Assembly: GCA_014841595.1 (NCBI GenBank) | Contig: JACYUE010000003.1 | Coordinates: 124,001-188,000 of the forward strand | Source: Oxalobacteraceae sp. CFBP 8761 | GTDB taxonomy: Bacteria; Pseudomonadota; Gammaproteobacteria; Burkholderiales; Burkholderiaceae_D | Direction: 5' to 3' | DNA length: 64,000 bases | Part shown: one piece after another, positions 17,450 through 27,456 of the stretch | Numbering within the stretch: position 1 is the first letter of the stretch | Layout: each line of letters begins with the position of its first letter | Made by a program: the position numbers and the translations under genes | Notes under the pieces: generated by a model | What the model was told of the DNA's origin: nothing | What the model saw: only the letters and a program-made list of their open reading frames with translations | The model's database searches: none

Positions 17450-18484
17450 ATGGATTCCCTGCTGCGACACATGGTGGACATGACCGGCCACCGCGATCAT
17501 GCGATGCTGGACATCTCGGTGATCTCGGCGGTCCAGGAACTATCGGGCGCGAACCAGACCCGGGTCCTGGGCATTTCCACGGTTGGCGACCAGCTGTTCG
17601 TGCGCTCGCGCGCCTGCATCCAGGCTGGCGGCGTTGCCTGTCCGGAAGAACCGCAGGACAGCGGCCCGGGCGAGCCGATCGCCACCTACCCTGAACTCGA
17701 GGCGTGCCTGCGCCAGCACGCCACACGCGCCGAAGGCATGGGTCAGGACGGCTTGCGCCGCCTGTGGCTGCCGATCTGGTTCGGCGAGCGGGCCGATACC
17801 TGCCTCGAGATCGTCCACGACACCCCATTCACGCCGGAGGCGCTGTACATGGTCAGCGGCATCGTCAGCGTGTACCGCAACTTCCAGAATCTGCTCGATT
17901 ACAGCGAGCGCGATTCGCTCACGGGCCTGCTCAACCGCAAGACCTTCGACGACCAGCTGGCGCGCATGCTGCATGCCACTGATGTCGATCCCGTCGTGCC
18001 CGGCCTGGCCGAGCGGCGCGGACAGCATGGGGCGGAGGCGCAGTGGCTGGCCGTGGTCGACGTCGACCACTTCAAAACCGTCAACGACCGCTTCGGTCAC
18101 CTGTACGGCGACGAGGTCCTGATCCTGATCGCCAACCTGCTGCAGTCGTCATTCCGTACGCAGGACCGGGTGTTTCGCTTTGGCGGTGAAGAGTTCGTGG
18201 TGCTGCTGCGCTCGACGACGCTCGAGAACGCGCGCCGCATCATCGAGCGCTTTCGCCTCGATGTCGAAAGCCACCATTTCCCGCAGGTGGGGCAAGTCAC
18301 CGTCAGCATTGGCTTCACGGGTGTCAGCGCGGCCGATTCGCCGGTCGTCACGCTCGGCCACGCCGACCAGGCGCTGTATTTCGCCAAGGCCAACGGCCGC
18401 AACCGCGTGTGCCATTACGAAGCGCTGGTCGATGGCGGCCTGCTGCAGACCGTCACCACCAACGACACCGCCGAATTCTTCTGA
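17450..18484 (+). CDS. GGDEF diguanylate cyclase with I-site
   Basis: A 344-residue cytoplasmic protein. The N-terminal half (1-150) is GAF-like in predicted fold but I do not recognise a ligand site; the C-terminal half is a GGDEF domain with RFGGEEF active site, the substrate-side DVDHFKTVND segment and an RTQD inhibitory site exactly five residues before GGEEF. It should make cyclic di-GMP and be feedback-inhibited. Start set at the ATG at 17450, where the homologous-looking sequence begins; an upstream extension has low-complexity coding. It converges with an HD-GYP gene, 13 bases apart. Confidence 0.88.
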   Translation: MDSLLRHMVDMTGHRDHAMLDISVISAVQELSGANQTRVLGISTVGDQLFVRSRACIQAGGVACPEEPQDSGPGEPIATYPELEACLRQHATRAEGMGQDGLRRLWLPIWFGERADTCLEIVHDTPFTPEALYMVSGIVSVYRNFQNLLDYSERDSLTGLLNRKTFDDQLARMLHATDVDPVVPGLAERRGQHGAEAQWLAVVDVDHFKTVNDRFGHLYGDEVLILIANLLQSSFRTQDRVFRFGGEEFVVLLRSTTLENARRIIERFRLDVESHHFPQVGQVTVSIGFTGVSAADSPVVTLGHADQALYFAKANGRNRVCHYEALVDGGLLQTVTTNDTAEFF

Positions 18485-18497
18485 ACGCGTTGCGCGC

Positions 18498-19715
18498 TCA
18501 GGCCACCTGCATGAAGCGCAGCGGTTCGACCTGCCACTTCTCGGCCGATTCGTGACGCACGATGCGGTCACCGCCACCAAAGCCCAGCGGCCGTGACAGA
18601 TCGACGGTCTCGGGCTTGATGTAGCGCTGCTGTTTGGTGTGGAAGAACACGTTGACCTTGGGCGTGAGCAGACTTGTTTCATGCGGCTCGATCACGACGC
18701 CCAGGCGGCCCGATTCCAGCAGCACCAGCGTGCCCACCGGATAGATACCGACACAGCGCATGAACTCCTGCGCCAATCCCGGATTGAAGTGGAACTTGCT
18801 CCATTCGTGGATCTTGCGCAGCGCTTCGGCCGCCGGCATGCCCTTGTGGTAGCAGCGCTCCGACGTGATCGCATCGTATACGTCGACGATGGCCGCCATC
18901 TGCGCCAGTTCGCTGATCGCGTCCTCGGCCTGACGGTCCGGATAACCGCTGCCGTCGCGCCGTTCGTGGTGGTGCAGCGTGATGTCCAGTGGAATGGCGC
19001 CGATGCCTGGCGTGCGCAGCAGGATGTCGTGGCCATCGCGCGGATGACGCTTGACGATCTCGAACTCGGCGTCCGTGAGGCGCCCCACCTTGTTCAGAAT
19101 CGCATCCGGCACCAGCGCCTTGCCGGTGTCGTGCAGCAGTCCGCCAATGCCGGCCTGGTAGATGCGCTCGTCATCCAGATTGCGCGAGCGGCAGAACGCC
19201 ACCAGCAGCGCGCACACGCTCACCGAATGCAGGAACGTGTAATCGTCCTTGTTCTTGATCTGCAACAGGCCGAGCAAGGCGCCTGCGTTGCGCAGGATCG
19301 ATTCGGTGATGTTCTGCACGACCGGCCCGACCTGCTCGAGCTCGACGGCCTTGCCCAGGCGCGCATCCTGCATCACCGTGCGCACCACACCCACCGCCTC
19401 GCGCCGCACCGTGGCGGCGCGGCGCAGCTCTTCGCCGACCGATACCCGTACCCGGCTGGTCAGGGTGGTGGCCAGCGCCGTCACTTCGGCTTCGGTGGCC
19501 GCCTGCGCTTGCGCCAGCGTCGGCGCGTCGACATCCATGCCGCGACTGCAGTCGATCACGACGCCGCGGATGCGCGCATCGCGGATCTTCTGGATTTCGC
19601 TCTCGCAGGACAGCAGGAACTTGCTGCGCACGAAGGGGTGTTCCATCCACCCGCAATCGAGGTCATGAATGAACATGCCCACCCGGAGCTGTGACGCATC
19701 GACTTTTTTTAACAT
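18498..19715 (-). CDS. HD-GYP protein with DUF3391 N-terminal domain (cyclic di-GMP phosphodiesterase)
   Basis: A 405-residue protein: DUF3391-like domain (about 1-120; [20 protein letters not shown]) and an HD-GYP domain with [12 protein letters not shown] and [12 protein letters not shown], all main metal and GYP residues present. Expected to hydrolyse cyclic di-GMP, opposing the neighbouring cyclase. GAGGCAG lies before the ATG. A possible promoter on its strand has TATACT at 19772-19767 with a poor -35, and a small hairpin (19742-19756) forms in the leader. Confidence 0.9.
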   Translation of the reverse strand: MLKKVDASQLRVGMFIHDLDCGWMEHPFVRSKFLLSCESEIQKIRDARIRGVVIDCSRGMDVDAPTLAQAQAATEAEVTALATTLTSRVRVSVGEELRRAATVRREAVGVVRTVMQDARLGKAVELEQVGPVVQNITESILRNAGALLGLLQIKNKDDYTFLHSVSVCALLVAFCRSRNLDDERIYQAGIGGLLHDTGKALVPDAILNKVGRLTDAEFEIVKRHPRDGHDILLRTPGIGAIPLDITLHHHERRDGSGYPDRQAEDAISELAQMAAIVDVYDAITSERCYHKGMPAAEALRKIHEWSKFHFNPGLAQEFMRCVGIYPVGTLVLLESGRLGVVIEPHETSLLTPKVNVFFHTKQQRYIKPETVDLSRPLGFGGGDRIVRHESAEKWQVEPLRFMQVA

Positions 19716-19848
19716 CTGCTGCCTCTTTCATTACGAGATGCCGACGCTGCGCGTCGTTATGCCACCAGTATAACGAAGAGATTTCTTTTAATCACCTGTT
19801 GTTGCCCTATAGGCACGGTACACATACCGGGACATCGCGCCTTCAGCT

Positions 19849-19868
19849 TGACGTTAACGTTAACGTCA
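19849..19868. promoter_or_regulatory. 20-bp perfect palindrome upstream of icmF
   Basis: TGACGTTAACGTTAACGTCA is a perfect palindrome ending 48 bases before the icmF ATG and overlapping a TTGACG -35-like hexamer. Repeated ACGT half-sites of this sort resemble operators described for the MerR-family regulator LiuR of branched-chain amino acid breakdown; the regulator identity is inference. Confidence 0.7.
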
Positions 19869-19916
19869 GATACCGTACCAGCACTCCTCGTCCTCACGCC
19901 TTCAAGGACCGCTACC

Positions 19917-22900
19917 ATGAACGATACGACCACTGCCGCCAACCTGGCTGCCTCCGCCACCCCGCAACTGGCCAACAAGGTGCGCTTCGTCACCGCCGCT
20001 TCGCTGTTCGACGGCCACGACGCCTCGATCAACATCATGCGGCGCATCCTGCAATCGAATGGCGCCGAGGTCATCCACCTGGGCCACAACCGCTCGGTCG
20101 ATGACGTCGTCACGGCGGCGCTGGCCGAAGACGCGCAAGGCATCGCCATCTCGAGCTACCAGGGCGGCCACGTCGAATACTTCAAGTACATGATCGACCT
20201 GCTGCGCGAGCGCGGCGGCGCGCACATCAAGGTGTTCGGCGGCGGCGGCGGCGTGATCGTCGCGCACGAGATCGACGAATTGCATGCCTACGGCGTCACC
20301 CGCATCTTCAGCCCGGAAGACGGCCAGCGCATGGGCCTGGTCGGCATGATCCACGCGATGCTGCAAGCCTGCGACGTCGACCTGTCGCCGTACGCCCCGA
20401 CCACGCTGGCGGCGCTGCAGCAGGGCGAGCTGGCCGCGCGCCACCGCCCGCTGGCGCAGCTGATCACGGCGCTGGAAAACGACAAGGTCGACGCCGCGCT
20501 GCGCGCGCAGATCCTCGAACACGCCGCGACGCTGCGCGTGCCGACGCTGGGCATCACCGGCACCGGCGGCGCGGGCAAGTCGTCGCTGACCGATGAACTG
20601 ATCCGCCGCATCCGCCTCGATCAGGGCGACCGCCTGAACATCGCCGTGATCTCGATCGACCCGTCGCGCCGCAAGTCCGGCGGCGCGCTGCTGGGTGACC
20701 GCATCCGCATGAATGCAATCAGTCCGTGGAACGGGCAGACGCGCGTCTTCATGCGCTCACTGGCCACGCGCGACGCCGGCTCGGAAATCTCGCAGGCGCT
20801 GCCCGACGTGATCGCGGCCTGCAAGGTGACCGGGTTCGACCTGGTGATCGTCGAGACGTCGGGCATCGGCCAGGGCGACGCCGCCATCGTGCCGCACGTC
20901 GACACGTCGATGTACGTGATGACGCCGGAGTTCGGCGCCGCTTCTCAGCTCGAAAAAATCGATATGCTCGATTTCGCCGACTTCATCGCCATCAACAAGT
21001 TCGACCGCAAGGGCGCGCTCGACGCGCTGCGCGACGTGGCCAAGCAGTACCAGCGCAACCGCGAATTGTGGAGCCAGAGTCCGGACCAGATGCCTGTGTT
21101 CGGCACCCAGGCGTCGCGCTTCAACGACGATGGCGTGACGGCGCTGTACCACGGCCTGTTGCCCCGGCTCGCGGCGCTTGGCCTGCCGATCGATGCGAGC
21201 AGCCTGCCCGCGCCGGCGCTGCGCTACTCGAGCGGCAAGAACGTGATCGTGCCGCCGGCGCGCAGCCGCTACCTGGCCGAGATCGCCGACACCGTGCGCG
21301 GCTACCACCGCCACGTGGCACGCCAGGTGAAACTCGCACGCGAGCGCCAGCAACTGGGCGAATCGAAGCGCATGCTGCTGGCCGCTGGCCAGAGCCCTGC
21401 CACGGGCGACGCGCTCGACGGCCTGATGGCCGAACGCGACAACGCGATGGATGGCGAAGCCAAAAACCTCGTCGCGGCCTGGCCTGCGCTGCAGGCCGCG
21501 TATGCCGGCGACGACTACGTCACGCACGTGCGCGACAAGGAAATCCGCACGCGCCTGGTCACAAAAACCTTGTCGGGCAATCCGATCCGCAAGGTCGCGC
21601 TACCACGCTTTGAAGACCATGGCGAAATCCTGCGCTTTCTGATGCTCGAGAACGTGCCGGGCGCGTTCCCCTACACGGCCGGCGTGTTCCCGTTCAAGCG
21701 CGAAGGCGAAGACCCGACCCGCATGTTCGCCGGCGAAGGCGACGCCTTCCGCACCAACAAACGCTTCAAGCTCGTCTCGACGGGGATGGACGCCAAGCGC
21801 CTGTCGACCGCGTTCGATTCGGTCACGCTGTACGGCGCCGACCCGGCGCTGCGGCCCGATATCTACGGCAAAGTGGGCAACTCGGGCGTGTCGATTGCCA
21901 CGCTGGACGACATGAAGGTGCTGTACGACGGCTTCGACCTGTGCAGCCCGTCGACGTCGGTGTCGATGACGATCAACGGCCCCGCGCCGACCATCCTGGC
22001 GATGTTCATGAATACGGCAATCGACCAGCAGATCGACAAGTTCGCGCACGACAACGGCCGCCAGCCCACGCCGGATGAAAGCGAAAAGATCCGCGCCTGG
22101 GTGCTGACCAGCGTGCGCGGCACCGTGCAGGCCGACATCCTGAAGGAAGACCAGGGCCAGAACACCTGCATCTTCTCGACCGATTTTTCGCTGAAGGTCA
22201 TGGGCGACATCCAGGAATATTTCGTGCGCCACGGCGTGCGCAATTTCTACTCGGTGTCGATCTCGGGTTATCACATTGCCGAAGCGGGCGCCAATCCGAT
22301 CTCGCAGCTGGCCTTCACGCTGTCGAACGGCTTCACGTTCGTCGAAGCCTACCTGGCGCGCGGGATGCACATCGACGACTTCGCGCCGAACCTGTCGTTC
22401 TTTTTCTCGAACGGCATGGACCCGGAATACACGGTGCTCGGGCGCGTCGCACGCCGCCTGTGGGCCGTGGCGATGCGCGAGCGCTACGGCGCCAACGACC
22501 GTTCGCAAAAGCTCAAGTACCACATCCAGACATCGGGCCGTTCGCTGCACGCGCAAGAGATCGACTTCAATGACATCCGCACCACGCTGCAGGCACTGAT
22601 CGCGATCTACGACAACTGCAACTCGCTGCACACCAATGCCTACGACGAAGCGATCACCACGCCGACCGATGAATCGGTGCGCCGTGCGCTGGCCATCCAG
22701 CTGATCATCAACCGCGAATGGGGCCTGGCCAAGAACGAGAACCCGAACCAGGGCGCGTTCATCATGGACGAACTGACCGACCTCGTCGAAGAGCAGGTGC
22801 TGCAGGAATTCGAGCGCATCGCCGAACGCGGCGGCGTGCTGGGCGCGATGGAAACCGGCTACCAGCGCGGCAAGATCCAGGAAGAGTCGATGCTGTACGA

Positions 22901-23216
22901 GCACCAGAAGCACGACGGTACGCTGCCGATCATCGGCGTCAATACCTTCCGCAACCCGAAGGGATCGGGCGCGCCGGCGACCATCGAACTGGCACGTTCG
23001 ACCGACGACGAAAAGCAGTCGCAGCTGCAGCGCCTGGATGCCTTCCACACGCGTCATGCGGATGCCGCGCCGGCCGCTCTGGCCGCCCTGCGCCAGGCCG
23101 CAATCGACAACCAGAACGTGTTTGCGCACCTGATGGACGCCGTGCGCGTGTGCTCGCTGGGGCAGATCACGACGGCGCTGTTTGAAGTGGGTGGGCAGTA
23201 TCGGCGCAATATGTAA
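19917..23216 (+). CDS. icmF: Fused isobutyryl-CoA mutase (B12-binding, G-protein chaperone and mutase domains)
   Basis: A 1099-residue protein with the full IcmF order: B12-binding domain (about 20-155; DGHDASI holds the base-off His), MeaI-like GTPase ([10 protein letters not shown] about 214-223), linker, then the large mutase subunit from about 560 ([35 protein letters not shown]). It interconverts isobutyryl-CoA and butyryl-CoA with adenosylcobalamin; the GTPase domain loads and protects the cofactor. Some fused mutases prefer isovaleryl/pivalyl-CoA and I cannot exclude that. AAGGA precedes the ATG at 19917. It stands alone behind its own palindrome, divergent from the HD-GYP gene. Confidence 0.95.
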   Translation: MNDTTTAANLAASATPQLANKVRFVTAASLFDGHDASINIMRRILQSNGAEVIHLGHNRSVDDVVTAALAEDAQGIAISSYQGGHVEYFKYMIDLLRERGGAHIKVFGGGGGVIVAHEIDELHAYGVTRIFSPEDGQRMGLVGMIHAMLQACDVDLSPYAPTTLAALQQGELAARHRPLAQLITALENDKVDAALRAQILEHAATLRVPTLGITGTGGAGKSSLTDELIRRIRLDQGDRLNIAVISIDPSRRKSGGALLGDRIRMNAISPWNGQTRVFMRSLATRDAGSEISQALPDVIAACKVTGFDLVIVETSGIGQGDAAIVPHVDTSMYVMTPEFGAASQLEKIDMLDFADFIAINKFDRKGALDALRDVAKQYQRNRELWSQSPDQMPVFGTQASRFNDDGVTALYHGLLPRLAALGLPIDASSLPAPALRYSSGKNVIVPPARSRYLAEIADTVRGYHRHVARQVKLARERQQLGESKRMLLAAGQSPATGDALDGLMAERDNAMDGEAKNLVAAWPALQAAYAGDDYVTHVRDKEIRTRLVTKTLSGNPIRKVALPRFEDHGEILRFLMLENVPGAFPYTAGVFPFKREGEDPTRMFAGEGDAFRTNKRFKLVSTGMDAKRLSTAFDSVTLYGADPALRPDIYGKVGNSGVSIATLDDMKVLYDGFDLCSPSTSVSMTINGPAPTILAMFMNTAIDQQIDKFAHDNGRQPTPDESEKIRAWVLTSVRGTVQADILKEDQGQNTCIFSTDFSLKVMGDIQEYFVRHGVRNFYSVSISGYHIAEAGANPISQLAFTLSNGFTFVEAYLARGMHIDDFAPNLSFFFSNGMDPEYTVLGRVARRLWAVAMRERYGANDRSQKLKYHIQTSGRSLHAQEIDFNDIRTTLQALIAIYDNCNSLHTNAYDEAITTPTDESVRRALAIQLIINREWGLAKNENPNQGAFIMDELTDLVEEQVLQEFERIAERGGVLGAMETGYQRGKIQEESMLYEHQKHDGTLPIIGVNTFRNPKGSGAPATIELARSTDDEKQSQLQRLDAFHTRHADAAPAALAALRQAAIDNQNVFAHLMDAVRVCSLGQITTALFEVGGQYRRNM

Positions 23217-23282
23217 TAACGCCGTCTGCAAACGGCCTAGAATGGCTTAGTGATTACGATAGTGACCACCACGGAGTCATTC

Positions 23283-23603
23283 ATGCCGATCCGCCCCGCA
23301 CAACTCGCCGCCTTGATGCGCGAAGTCGAACAGGAAGACCCGATCGACTTCGCCGACCTCCCCTTCCCCGAAGACGAACTGCGCGACCTCGTCGCCAATC
23401 ACCTGTGTGAGATGGCGGGGGCGATGGAGAACTTCAGCCACGAAGATCGCCTGATGACCCTGCTTGCCGTGTCGGCCAAGCTGGTGCTGGAAAACCTCGT
23501 GCTCCACGTCCAGTTATTGCGGCGCCACGGCTTGCCCGTGGGCGAACATGTCGATGCCTTGTTGCAACGTCTGAGCAAGGGCCCCGGCACCGAAAAGGAG
23601 TGA
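23283..23603 (+). CDS. Small protein of unknown function
   Basis: A 106-residue acidic, helix-rich protein with no signal peptide or membrane span. The first half is rich in Asp/Glu (EQEDPIDFADLPFPEDELRD), the second half in Leu heptads that could form a helical hairpin. I do not recognise a family. The ATG at 23283 has GGAG six bases upstream; an upstream in-frame alternative at 23250 lacks one. It lies between icmF and prsT, same strand, without a clear link to either. Confidence 0.7.
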   Translation: MPIRPAQLAALMREVEQEDPIDFADLPFPEDELRDLVANHLCEMAGAMENFSHEDRLMTLLAVSAKLVLENLVLHVQLLRRHGLPVGEHVDALLQRLSKGPGTEKE

Positions 23604-23703
23604 AAAGGGCTGCGCCGGTCGCCTCCTGTCTCGGTAACAATTGCTCTCACTTTTTTGCTGTTACCTATGGCTGGAATTTGCAACAATTGCACCCGTTTGC
23701 ACG

Positions 23704-23731
23704 TTGGCGACGCTGTTCCTTCAGGTATTAT
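23704..23731 (+). promoter_or_regulatory. Likely prsT promoter
   Basis: TTGGCG (23704-23709), 16-base spacer, TATTAT (23726-23731). Upstream an inverted repeat GGTAACA...TGTTACC (arms near 23633 and 23659) could bind a regulator. No correctly spaced sigma-54 -24/-12 pair is present, unlike the PEP-CTERM gene downstream. Confidence 0.5.
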
Positions 23732-23793
23732 TTGTTGTTGAGGAATTTCGCTATCTGGCGAAACAACGAACTCCACTGCCTGAGGAATCCCAC

Positions 23794-26568
23794 ATGTCGC
23801 GCCACGCTACCAAGCTTACTCTTACCGCCCTGCTGTCCGGCGCCATCCTTGCTGCCGGCCTGTCCGGTTGCAACCGCACCCAGTCGACCGAGACCCTGCT
23901 GGCCGAAGCCACTAACTATCAACAAAAAGGCGATATCAAGGCGGCGCTGATCCAATTGAAGAATGCCGTGGCAAACAGCCCGGAAAATGGCGAAGCGCGC
24001 ATGGCGCTGGGGACCCTGCAATTGTCGACCGGCGATGCCGTGTCGGCTGAAAAAGAATTCGGCCGCGCCCGTTCGCTGAACATCCCGGCGGCGCGCGTGC
24101 TGCCGCTGCTCGGCCAAGCGCTGACACAGCAAGGCAAGTTCAAGGAAGTACTGACCGAGATCACGCCCGAAGCAGCGGCAGGCTCGGCACCACTGCTGAG
24201 CCTGCGCGCCGATGCCCTGCTGGGCAGCGGCAAGCCGGACGAAGCGCAGCAGGCCTACACCGCCGCGCTGGCGGCCGATGCCAATTCGGGCGAGGCCCTG
24301 ATGGGCATGGCGCGCATGGCCGCCGCCAAAGGCGACCGCGAAGCAGCACAGCGTTATGTCGAGGACGCTGTTGCCAAGGATCCGAAGAATCCCGAAGTTT
24401 ACATGATGCGCGGCTCGATGCTGGGCATGATGAACAAGCCGGACGAAGCCCTGGCCGCGTATGACCAGGCACTCAAGCTCAAGCCGGATCACCGCGGCGC
24501 CCACATTGAAAAGGCCTATGTCGAGATCGCCCGCGGCAAGTTCGATGCGGCCAAGATCGAAGTCGAGGCAGCCGAAAAGAATTCGCCGGGCAGTCTGCTG
24601 GTGGTGTACACCCGCGCCCTGTTCGAGTTCTCGCAAGGCAAATACTCGGCAGCGAAAGACGCGCTGGCCAAAATCCTCAAGATCGCGCCCGATCACCAGC
24701 CGAGCATCCTGCTGGCCGGCGCATCGGAGCTGAACCTGGGCGGGACCCAGCAGGCCGAGCAGCATCTGCGCAAATACCTGCAAAGTAACCCGAACAATGT
24801 CTATGCACGCAAGCTGCTGGCCCAGGCACAACTGCGCAATTCGCAGCCAGCCGATGCCGCCGCAACCCTGGCGCCGGCCCTGAAAGACGCGCCGCAGGAT
24901 GCGCAATTGCTGGCACTGGCGGGTGAGTCGTACATGCAGGTGCGCGACTTCGACAAGGCCAGCAGCTACCTCCAGCAGGCCGCCACGCTGGCGCCGCAAG
25001 CTGCCGCTGTGCGCACCTCGCTTGGCCTGTCGCGCCTGGCGCAGGGCGACCAGGCCCGTGGTCTGAGCGAGCTCGAAGCAGCCGCCACGCTCGATCCGAA
25101 ATCGATCCAGGCGACGATGGCTCTGGTGCAGACCGAGATGGGCATGAAGCGCTATGACCGGGCCGAGGCCGCCGTGGCATCGCTCGAAAAGCAGCAGCCT
25201 GACAGCGCGCAGGTGCAGCAGCTCAAGGGCGCCGTGTACATGGTCCAGGGCAAGAATGCGCCAGCGCGCACGGCGTTTGAAAAAGCCGTACAGCTGCAGC
25301 CGACGTTCCTGCCAGCCGTCACCAATCTCGCGCGTCTGGACATGCAGGAAAAAAAGCCGGACGCTGCCAAGGCGCGCTTCACGGCCTTCCTCGAGAAAAA
25401 CAAGGACAATGCCGATGCGATGGCGGCATTGGGTGAGCTGGCACTGCTGCAAAAGAACACGGCCGAGGCCACCACCTGGTTCGAAAAAGCCAGCACGGCC
25501 AATCCGCAGGCAACCACCCCGGCACTGAAGCTGGGTGCGCACTACCTGCGCACCGACCAGGCGCCAAAAGCGCTGGCGCTGGCCCGCAAGTTCCAGACCA
25601 CGCATCCGGCCGATGCCGGCGTGCTTGAACTGCTGGGCCAGTCGCAGGTCGCTAGCAAGGATCTGAACGGTGCGCTCGATACCTACAGCAAACTGGCCAA
25701 TGTGCTGCCGAAATCGGCGCCGGCCCAGATTCGCCTGGCAGAGGTACAGCGCCTGCTCAAGAATGACAGTGCAGCCGCCGGCCATATCAAGCGTGCGGTC
25801 GACCTGCAACCTGATTTCATGCCTGCGCGCCTGATGCAGGTGGACATGGCGATGCGCGCCAAGCGCCCGGACGACGCACTGGCAGCGGCGCGCCAGGTGC
25901 AGCAGGCCGCGCCGAAAGCGCCGCTCGGCTTCGTGCTCGAGGGCGACATCCTGATGAGCCAGCAAAAGAGCGCACCAGCCCTGCAGGCGTATGAAAAAGC
26001 CGTGGCACTGGCGCCGTCGTCGGAACTGAATGCCAAGGTCGTGCAGGCGATGCAGGCGGGCGGCAAGAGCAAGGAGGCACTGGCGCGCGCCGAGAAGTGG
26101 CTGGTACAGAACCCGGGCGATGCACGCATGGCGATGATGGTTTCCGAGATCAATATGGCGGGCAAGGATTACAAGGCAGCCATCGCCCGTCTGGAATCGG
26201 TGCAAAAGACGGCGCCGGACAACCCGATGGTGCTGAACAACCTGGCCTGGGCTTACCAGCAGGTGAAAGATCCACGCGCGCTGGCAACCGCCGAGCAGGC
26301 ATTCAAGGTCGCCAGCGACAATCCGGGCGTGATGGACACGTTGGGCTGGATGCTGGTGGAACAGGGCAATGTCGCACGCGGCCTGCCACTGCTGCAAAAA
26401 GCCAGCACCCAGGCACCGAATGCCATGGAGATCCGTTATCACCTGGCGCAGGCGCTGAACAAGAGTGGCGACAAGGCCGGCGCCAAGCGCGAACTGGACA
26501 AGCTGCTGGCAGCGAACACGCCATTCGCGCAAGCCGATGAGGCACGCGCGCTGCTCAAGACGCTGTAA
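23794..26568 (+). CDS. prsT: XrtA/PEP-CTERM system TPR-repeat lipoprotein PrsT
   Basis: A 924-residue lipoprotein (lipobox LSGC, Cys 26) made of about twenty TPR-like repeats through its whole length, matching PrsT of exosortase A systems in size and arrangement. PrsT proteins accompany the PrsK/PrsR regulators and XrtA loci; a scaffold role at the envelope is likely but unproven. TGAGGAA precedes the ATG at 23794. prsK, prsR and rpoN are not in this window. A hairpin terminator follows. Confidence 0.9.
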   Translation: MSRHATKLTLTALLSGAILAAGLSGCNRTQSTETLLAEATNYQQKGDIKAALIQLKNAVANSPENGEARMALGTLQLSTGDAVSAEKEFGRARSLNIPAARVLPLLGQALTQQGKFKEVLTEITPEAAAGSAPLLSLRADALLGSGKPDEAQQAYTAALAADANSGEALMGMARMAAAKGDREAAQRYVEDAVAKDPKNPEVYMMRGSMLGMMNKPDEALAAYDQALKLKPDHRGAHIEKAYVEIARGKFDAAKIEVEAAEKNSPGSLLVVYTRALFEFSQGKYSAAKDALAKILKIAPDHQPSILLAGASELNLGGTQQAEQHLRKYLQSNPNNVYARKLLAQAQLRNSQPADAAATLAPALKDAPQDAQLLALAGESYMQVRDFDKASSYLQQAATLAPQAAAVRTSLGLSRLAQGDQARGLSELEAAATLDPKSIQATMALVQTEMGMKRYDRAEAAVASLEKQQPDSAQVQQLKGAVYMVQGKNAPARTAFEKAVQLQPTFLPAVTNLARLDMQEKKPDAAKARFTAFLEKNKDNADAMAALGELALLQKNTAEATTWFEKASTANPQATTPALKLGAHYLRTDQAPKALALARKFQTTHPADAGVLELLGQSQVASKDLNGALDTYSKLANVLPKSAPAQIRLAEVQRLLKNDSAAAGHIKRAVDLQPDFMPARLMQVDMAMRAKRPDDALAAARQVQQAAPKAPLGFVLEGDILMSQQKSAPALQAYEKAVALAPSSELNAKVVQAMQAGGKSKEALARAEKWLVQNPGDARMAMMVSEINMAGKDYKAAIARLESVQKTAPDNPMVLNNLAWAYQQVKDPRALATAEQAFKVASDNPGVMDTLGWMLVEQGNVARGLPLLQKASTQAPNAMEIRYHLAQALNKSGDKAGAKRELDKLLAANTPFAQADEARALLKTL

Positions 26569-26579
26569 GGTGGCATGTT

Positions 26580-26620
26580 GCCGCCGCACGCCATCACATG
26601 GCTTGCGGCGGCTTTGTTTT
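26580..26620 (+). terminator. Rho-independent terminator of prsT
   Basis: Nine-bp stem GCCGCCGCA/TGCGGCGGC (26580-26588 with 26604-26612), loop of 15 bases, then TTTGTTTT. Confidence 0.8.
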
Positions 26621-26724
26621 ACCGTTGCATACAGCATCCTGGCGATGATATTTATTCATCCTATCGAACGCTCAATTTATTGATGTCGAGATAAGATGTC
26701 ATGACATAAATAAGGATGTTTATC

Positions 26725-27387
26725 GTGAACGACGATTCATACGGAATCCGGCTTACCGATACTTCGGACGGTCGCAACTCGGCCAGCATGCTGATCAACA
26801 GGATGTACGCCTGGCGTGGCTATTCCGGAGATCACCGGCCGAGCAACGACCCCAATCGCATCACGCTGACCGCCACCGACAAAGGCGACGTCGTCGGCAC
26901 TCTCAGCATCGGCATCGATTCCGAGGTCGGGCTGATGGCCGATGAAGTCTTCGGCGTTGAACTCGATGCACACCGCGCCAATGGCGCGCGCCTGTGCGAA
27001 TTCACCAAATTTGCTTTCGATCCGTCGGTACGCTCGAAAACCGCGTTGGCCAACGTGTTCCACCTGGCCGTCATCTACGCCCGCGACATGCATGGCTGCA
27101 CCGACATCATCATCGAGGTCAACCCCCGCCACCGCCGCTTCTACGAGCGGATGCTGGGGTTTCGCAAAGAGGGGGACCTCAAGATCAACACGCGGGTGGA
27201 TGCGCCAGCCTACCTGCTGCGCGTAAACCTCAACTACGTAACCGAGCAGATCAGCATTTTTGGCGGCACCTTTGCCGCCGATGGCGAAACCGAAGAGCGC
27301 TCGTTCTACCCATACTTCTTCTCGCCCCGCGAGGAACGCGGTATCATCAACCGCCTGCTGCGCATGGATGAGTCACATCCGGCGTAA
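26725..27387 (+). CDS. FeeM-like long-chain N-acyl amino acid synthase, copy 1
   Basis: A 220-residue GNAT-fold protein of the FeeM/N-acyl amino acid synthase group, which joins an acyl chain (from acyl-ACP) to an amino acid. Seen: RNSASMLINRMYAWRGY near the N-terminus, the EF(T)KFAFDPSVRSK segment and the VNPRHRRFYERMLGF signature. Published work links such synthases to PEP-CTERM/exosortase loci. I prefer the GTG at 26725, since AAGGA ends eight bases before it; the ATG at 26716 would overlap that Shine-Dalgarno. AT-rich leader with palindrome ATGTCATGACAT (26696-26707). It is clearly a paralogue of the gene at 30259-30993. Confidence 0.82.
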   Translation: MNDDSYGIRLTDTSDGRNSASMLINRMYAWRGYSGDHRPSNDPNRITLTATDKGDVVGTLSIGIDSEVGLMADEVFGVELDAHRANGARLCEFTKFAFDPSVRSKTALANVFHLAVIYARDMHGCTDIIIEVNPRHRRFYERMLGFRKEGDLKINTRVDAPAYLLRVNLNYVTEQISIFGGTFAADGETEERSFYPYFFSPREERGIINRLLRMDESHPA

Positions 27388-27456
27388 GCGACCGCGCCGC
27401 CGGTATGCGCCCTGCTCTTCCCGCGGCGCCGACCAGCTTGTCCCTACTTTTTCGCA

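Noticed and set aside
23665..23685. Possible sigma-54 promoter (TGGC...TTGC) before prsT
   Set aside because: The GG and GC elements are one base too close, so the motif does not meet the fixed spacing.
23728..26637. Long open frame on the reverse strand opposite prsT
   Set aside because: Antisense shadow of a regular TPR gene; no Shine-Dalgarno, no recognisable domain.
26725..27387. FeeM-like proteins as acyl-homoserine lactone synthases
   Set aside because: The size and GNAT-like fold are similar, but the PRHRRFYERMLGF signature and the PEP-CTERM context fit N-acyl amino acid synthases; no LuxR gene is near.
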